From contig CAKUWM010000119.1 of assembly GCA_934699305.1 (NCBI GenBank), positions 1-8,165 on the forward strand: 8,165 bases of DNA, given 5' to 3'. Origin of the DNA: an uncultured Saprospiraceae bacterium. Lineage in GTDB: Bacteria; Bacteroidota; Bacteroidia; Chitinophagales; Saprospiraceae. Under the pieces are notes generated by a model. It saw only the letters and a program-made list of their open reading frames with translations, was not told the DNA's origin and did no database searches. Made by a program: the position numbers and the translations under genes. Shown piece after piece: positions 7,191 to 8,165 of the stretch (its first letter is position 1; each line of letters starts with the position of its first letter).

Positions 7191-7453
7191 CCCGAATTCC
7201 ACTTAAAGGCAATAATATTGGCTTTAAGAAACATATCGCTAACTTTAAATAGTGCCCTAAGGAACAATTTGCATATTATTGATATTCAGCTTGTTGCAAT
7301 TTAGTTAGATGTAATTCTGCAGTATAGGTTTTTAGAAACCGTCTAATGCTAATTATGAGGGACGTCACGATGTACGAATCGTTTCAATGGTTTCATTAAA
7401 CCATTGATTACGATTCGTAAATCAATTCCGCATTGTCTTATGCGGAATGTGGG
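7191..7453 (+). mobile_element. MITE-like non-autonomous element, long copy (copy A)
   Basis: 263 bp bounded on both sides by TTCAA (7186-7190 and 7454-7458). The left end is CCCGAATTC; the right end GAATGTGGG is its imperfect inverse (7 of 9). The right ~145 bp match copy B at about 85% by eye, and the left ~115 bp are absent from copy B. It contains no ORF of note and no transposase. Three hairpins are present: a 27-bp near-palindrome at 7202-7228, a long stem at 7374-7418, and TTCCGCAT/ATGCGGAA at 7426-7447. It lies downstream of the T9SS gene and interrupts no gene I can recognise. Confidence 0.65.
7374..7418 (+). repeat. Long two-part hairpin inside copy A
   Basis: ACGAATCGT (7374-7382) pairs perfectly with ACGATTCGT (7410-7418). 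Inside it CAATGGTTT (7385-7393) pairs perfectly with AAACCATTG (7398-7406) around a CATT loop, with a small TT/ATT internal loop between the stems. The same hairpin is kept in copy B (8008-8052) with one mismatch in the outer stem and a CTTT loop. This is the best conserved part of the two copies. Confidence 0.8.
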
Positions 7454-7616
7454 TTCAAGAGAAACAATACCAACACTTATCTTTGCCGAATCCGAATTCA
7501 TTTTGAAGTCAACACTTTGTCTTTAAGAGGAATTGAGGTTGATCTCTTGTAATAATGAATGTAATTCATGTTTTATCACAAATATAGTTTTCCCCATTAC
7601 TCTTAAAAAGGAACAT
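7454..7616. other. Intergenic sequence between copy A and the ssb terminator
   Basis: No gene is visible. TATCTTTG at 7478-7485 matches the Bacteroidota -7 consensus TAnnTTTG on the + strand, but no good -33 TTG lies 19-21 bp upstream and no gene follows, so promoter status is doubtful. ATGAAT-GTA-ATTCAT (7555-7569) is a small palindrome. TCCGAATTC at 7491-7499 resembles the element's left end but has no TTCAA beside it. Confidence 0.35.
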
Positions 7617-7646
7617 AAGGATGGGGCGGCGAGCGCCACCCATCTT
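7617..7646 (-). terminator. Probable intrinsic terminator of ssb
   Basis: A GC-rich hairpin lies 13 bp past the ssb stop: GATGGG (7620-7625) pairs with CCCATC (7639-7644), with GGC/GCC (7628-7630, 7635-7637) inside and a GAGC loop. On the - strand it is followed by CCTTATGTTCCTTTTT, a T-rich tail. Position and orientation suit termination of the leftward ssb transcript. Confidence 0.6.
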
Positions 7647-7659
7647 GCTACAAAGCAAT

Positions 7660-7926
7660 CTAACCCACCACTTCTGCGTTTTTGCCAAGCATGTAGAAGT
7701 CGTCAATTTCGACTTCGGTGACATATTTTTTGTTTCCATCTTTGTCGGTATAATTGCGGTTGATGAGTTTGCCTTTGACCATGACTTCTTTACCTTTGGT
7801 GAGATATTTTTCGGCTTTTTCGGCTGACCTACCCCAGGCGATGAGGCTGTGCCAGGTGGCGTTTTTGACAATTTCGCCATTGTTGTTTTTGTAAAATTCA
7901 TTGGTGACGAGGGTGAGTCTGGCCAT
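7660..7926 (-). CDS. C-terminal 88-residue remnant ORF of the split SSB
   Basis: The part of ssb after the insertion that still has its own ATG (7926), preceded by GGGGGTAGAAAG, a purine-rich run resembling a ribosome-binding site. It holds most of the OB fold from the second half of strand 1 onward (MARLTLVTNEFYKNNNGE, WHSLIAWG, EKYLTKGKEVMVKGKL, NRNYTDKDGNKKYVTEVEI). It lacks the N-terminal ~28 residues, which form the first strand and part of the dimer interface. It would probably be annotated automatically as a complete SSB-like gene. Whether it is made or folds is unknown. Confidence 0.6.
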   Translation of the reverse strand: MARLTLVTNEFYKNNNGEIVKNATWHSLIAWGRSAEKAEKYLTKGKEVMVKGKLINRNYTDKDGNKKYVTEVEIDDFYMLGKNAEVVG

Positions 7927-7938
7927 CTTTCTACCCCC

Positions 7939-7943
7939 TTCAA
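7939..7943. repeat. TTCAA target-site copy, left of copy B
   Basis: TTCAA immediately before CCCGAATTC. On the - strand it is the GAA of codon 24 plus preceding TT, repeated on the far side of the element. Deleting one of the two copies with the element restores the ssb frame, which supports a 5-bp duplication. Confidence 0.75.
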
Positions 7944-8088
7944 CCCGAATTCAGCAGTAAAGGTATTTAAAACCGTATAATGCTGATTATGAGGGTAATC
8001 CCGATGTACGAATCGTTTCAATGGTTTCTTTAAACCATTGATTACGAGTCGTAAATCGATTCCGCATTTGTCTAATGCCGAATTTGGG
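7944..8088 (+). mobile_element. MITE-like non-autonomous element, short copy (copy B), inserted in ssb
   Basis: 145 bp between two TTCAA copies. The left end CCCGAATTC and right end GAATTTGGG are inverted repeats matching at 8 of 9 positions. It has the same orientation as copy A relative to the + strand and aligns with A's right ~145 bp at about 85% by eye. It lacks A's left-hand ~115 bp; the junction falls at an AATTC that in copy A occurs both at the left end and at 7310-7314, so B may be an internal deletion of an A-type element. The hairpin (8008-8052) and the second stem (8060-8067 with 8075-8082, one mismatch) are retained. No coding capacity. Confidence 0.8.
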
Positions 8089-8093
8089 TTCAA
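8089..8093. repeat. TTCAA target-site copy, right of copy B
   Basis: TTCAA directly after the element's terminal GGG. It forms TTGAA of the ssb sequence ACATTTGAA (Thr-Phe-Glu) on the - strand, and is identical to the flank on the other side of the element. Confidence 0.75.
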
Positions 8094-8165
8094 ATGTCTT
8101 GACTTCCGGCATGCGGCCCAGGTTGCCGATCAAACTAACTTGATTTCTAAATGCGTTCATAATAC

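Larger units (their letters stand above)
7660..8160 (-). pseudogene. ssb: Single-stranded DNA-binding protein gene, split by a 145-bp element
   Basis: From ATG 8160 the frame reads MNAFRNQVSLIGNLGRMPEV then KTFE (24 codons), the SSB OB-fold start. It then enters the mobile element and meets TAA (7987-7989) and TGA (7951-7953). At 7938 SSB resumes as GGRK-MARLTLVTNE and runs to TAG at 7660, including NATWHSLIAWG (Trp equivalent to E. coli Trp54), YLTKGKEVMVKGKL and YVTEVEIDDFYMLG. Deleting 150 bp (element plus one TTCAA) joins the parts in frame into 116 residues. The PEV-to-TLVTNE spacing is then 12 residues, as in E. coli SSB. The reconstructed protein is short and lacks the acidic partner-binding tail, like many compact Bacteroidota SSBs. 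It is probably not the only ssb in the cell. Confidence 0.85.

Noticed and set aside
7166..7252. A 28-codon ORF running into copy A, and the longer frame obtained if copy A is removed
   Set aside because: The joined frame gives only ~30 codons with no family resemblance, so it is not evidence that copy A interrupted a gene.
7478..7485. TATCTTTG as a + strand promoter
   Set aside because: It matches the -7 consensus but lacks a properly spaced -33 TTG and a downstream gene.
7566..8093. A 175-codon - strand ORF from TTG 8093
   Set aside because: It runs out of frame through the mobile element and the ssb remnant. Its Lys/Ser/Pro-rich sequence is a shifted reading of SSB, and it starts at the TTCAA flank.
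7186..8093. An IS200/IS605-type or REP-like element, suggested by the hairpins and pentamer target
   Set aside because: Those elements do not leave a duplication on both sides. Here TTCAA is on both sides, the ssb frame requires removal of 145+5 bp, and the ends are inverted repeats, which fits a DDE-type MITE better.
1..8165. CRISPR array, tRNA or rRNA genes
   Set aside because: No regularly spaced direct repeats of CRISPR type and no tRNA- or rRNA-like sequence were seen on either strand.

Overview
The window looks like a piece of a Bacteroidota chromosome, most probably from the Saprospirales/Chitinophagales part of the phylum. The clearest sign is a 1,079-residue secreted protein ending in the gliding-motility-associated C-terminal domain used as a type IX secretion (T9SS) sorting signal. 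It also has Cys-containing 'CDS' repeats of a kind I associate with Saprospiraceae. Genes generally lack strong Shine-Dalgarno sites, which fits. The taxonomic placement is inference.

Layout. (1) 3-440, + strand: the 3' end of an outer-membrane beta-barrel gene with a C-terminal heavy-metal-binding domain, cut by the window edge. (2) 547-1140, - strand: an AT-rich small membrane-protein gene that appears split by an in-frame TAA at codon 24; a shorter ORF from 1014 survives. (3) 1489-3243, - strand: a two-gene unit, a YdjA-like nitroreductase followed 30 bp later by an isopenicillin-N-epimerase-like PLP enzyme. (4) 3244-3873: a long intergenic stretch holding a GC-rich structured element that resembles a repeat common in Bacteroidota genomes, a 15-bp tandem repeat, and a 30-codon ORF that is little more than a signal peptide. 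(5) 3874-7113, + strand: the large T9SS cargo protein (signal peptide, CSLREA motif, right-handed beta-helix, Ig-like regions, three exact 54-residue repeats, sorting domain). (6) 7114-8165: two copies of a short, hairpin-rich, non-autonomous mobile element. One (263 bp, 7191-7453) is intergenic. The other (145 bp, 7944-8088) sits inside an ssb gene on the - strand and splits it.

The most notable result is in the last kilobase. An ATG at 8160 opens a typical SSB N-terminus, and the rest of the SSB resumes at 7938. Removing the 145-bp element plus one 5-bp TTCAA flank restores a continuous 116-codon ssb with normal SSB spacing. The second copy, 486 bp away, is also bounded by TTCAA and has the same ends (CCCGAATTC left, ...GGG right) and the same long hairpin. 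Together they define a MITE-like family by their boundaries, target site and an inferred pre-insertion state. No transposase is visible in the window.

The genes here do not form one pathway. The nitroreductase/epimerase pair may be co-transcribed; the rest are independent units. Several signs of decay (the split ssb, the nonsense codon, the orphan signal peptide) point to a region under weak selection.
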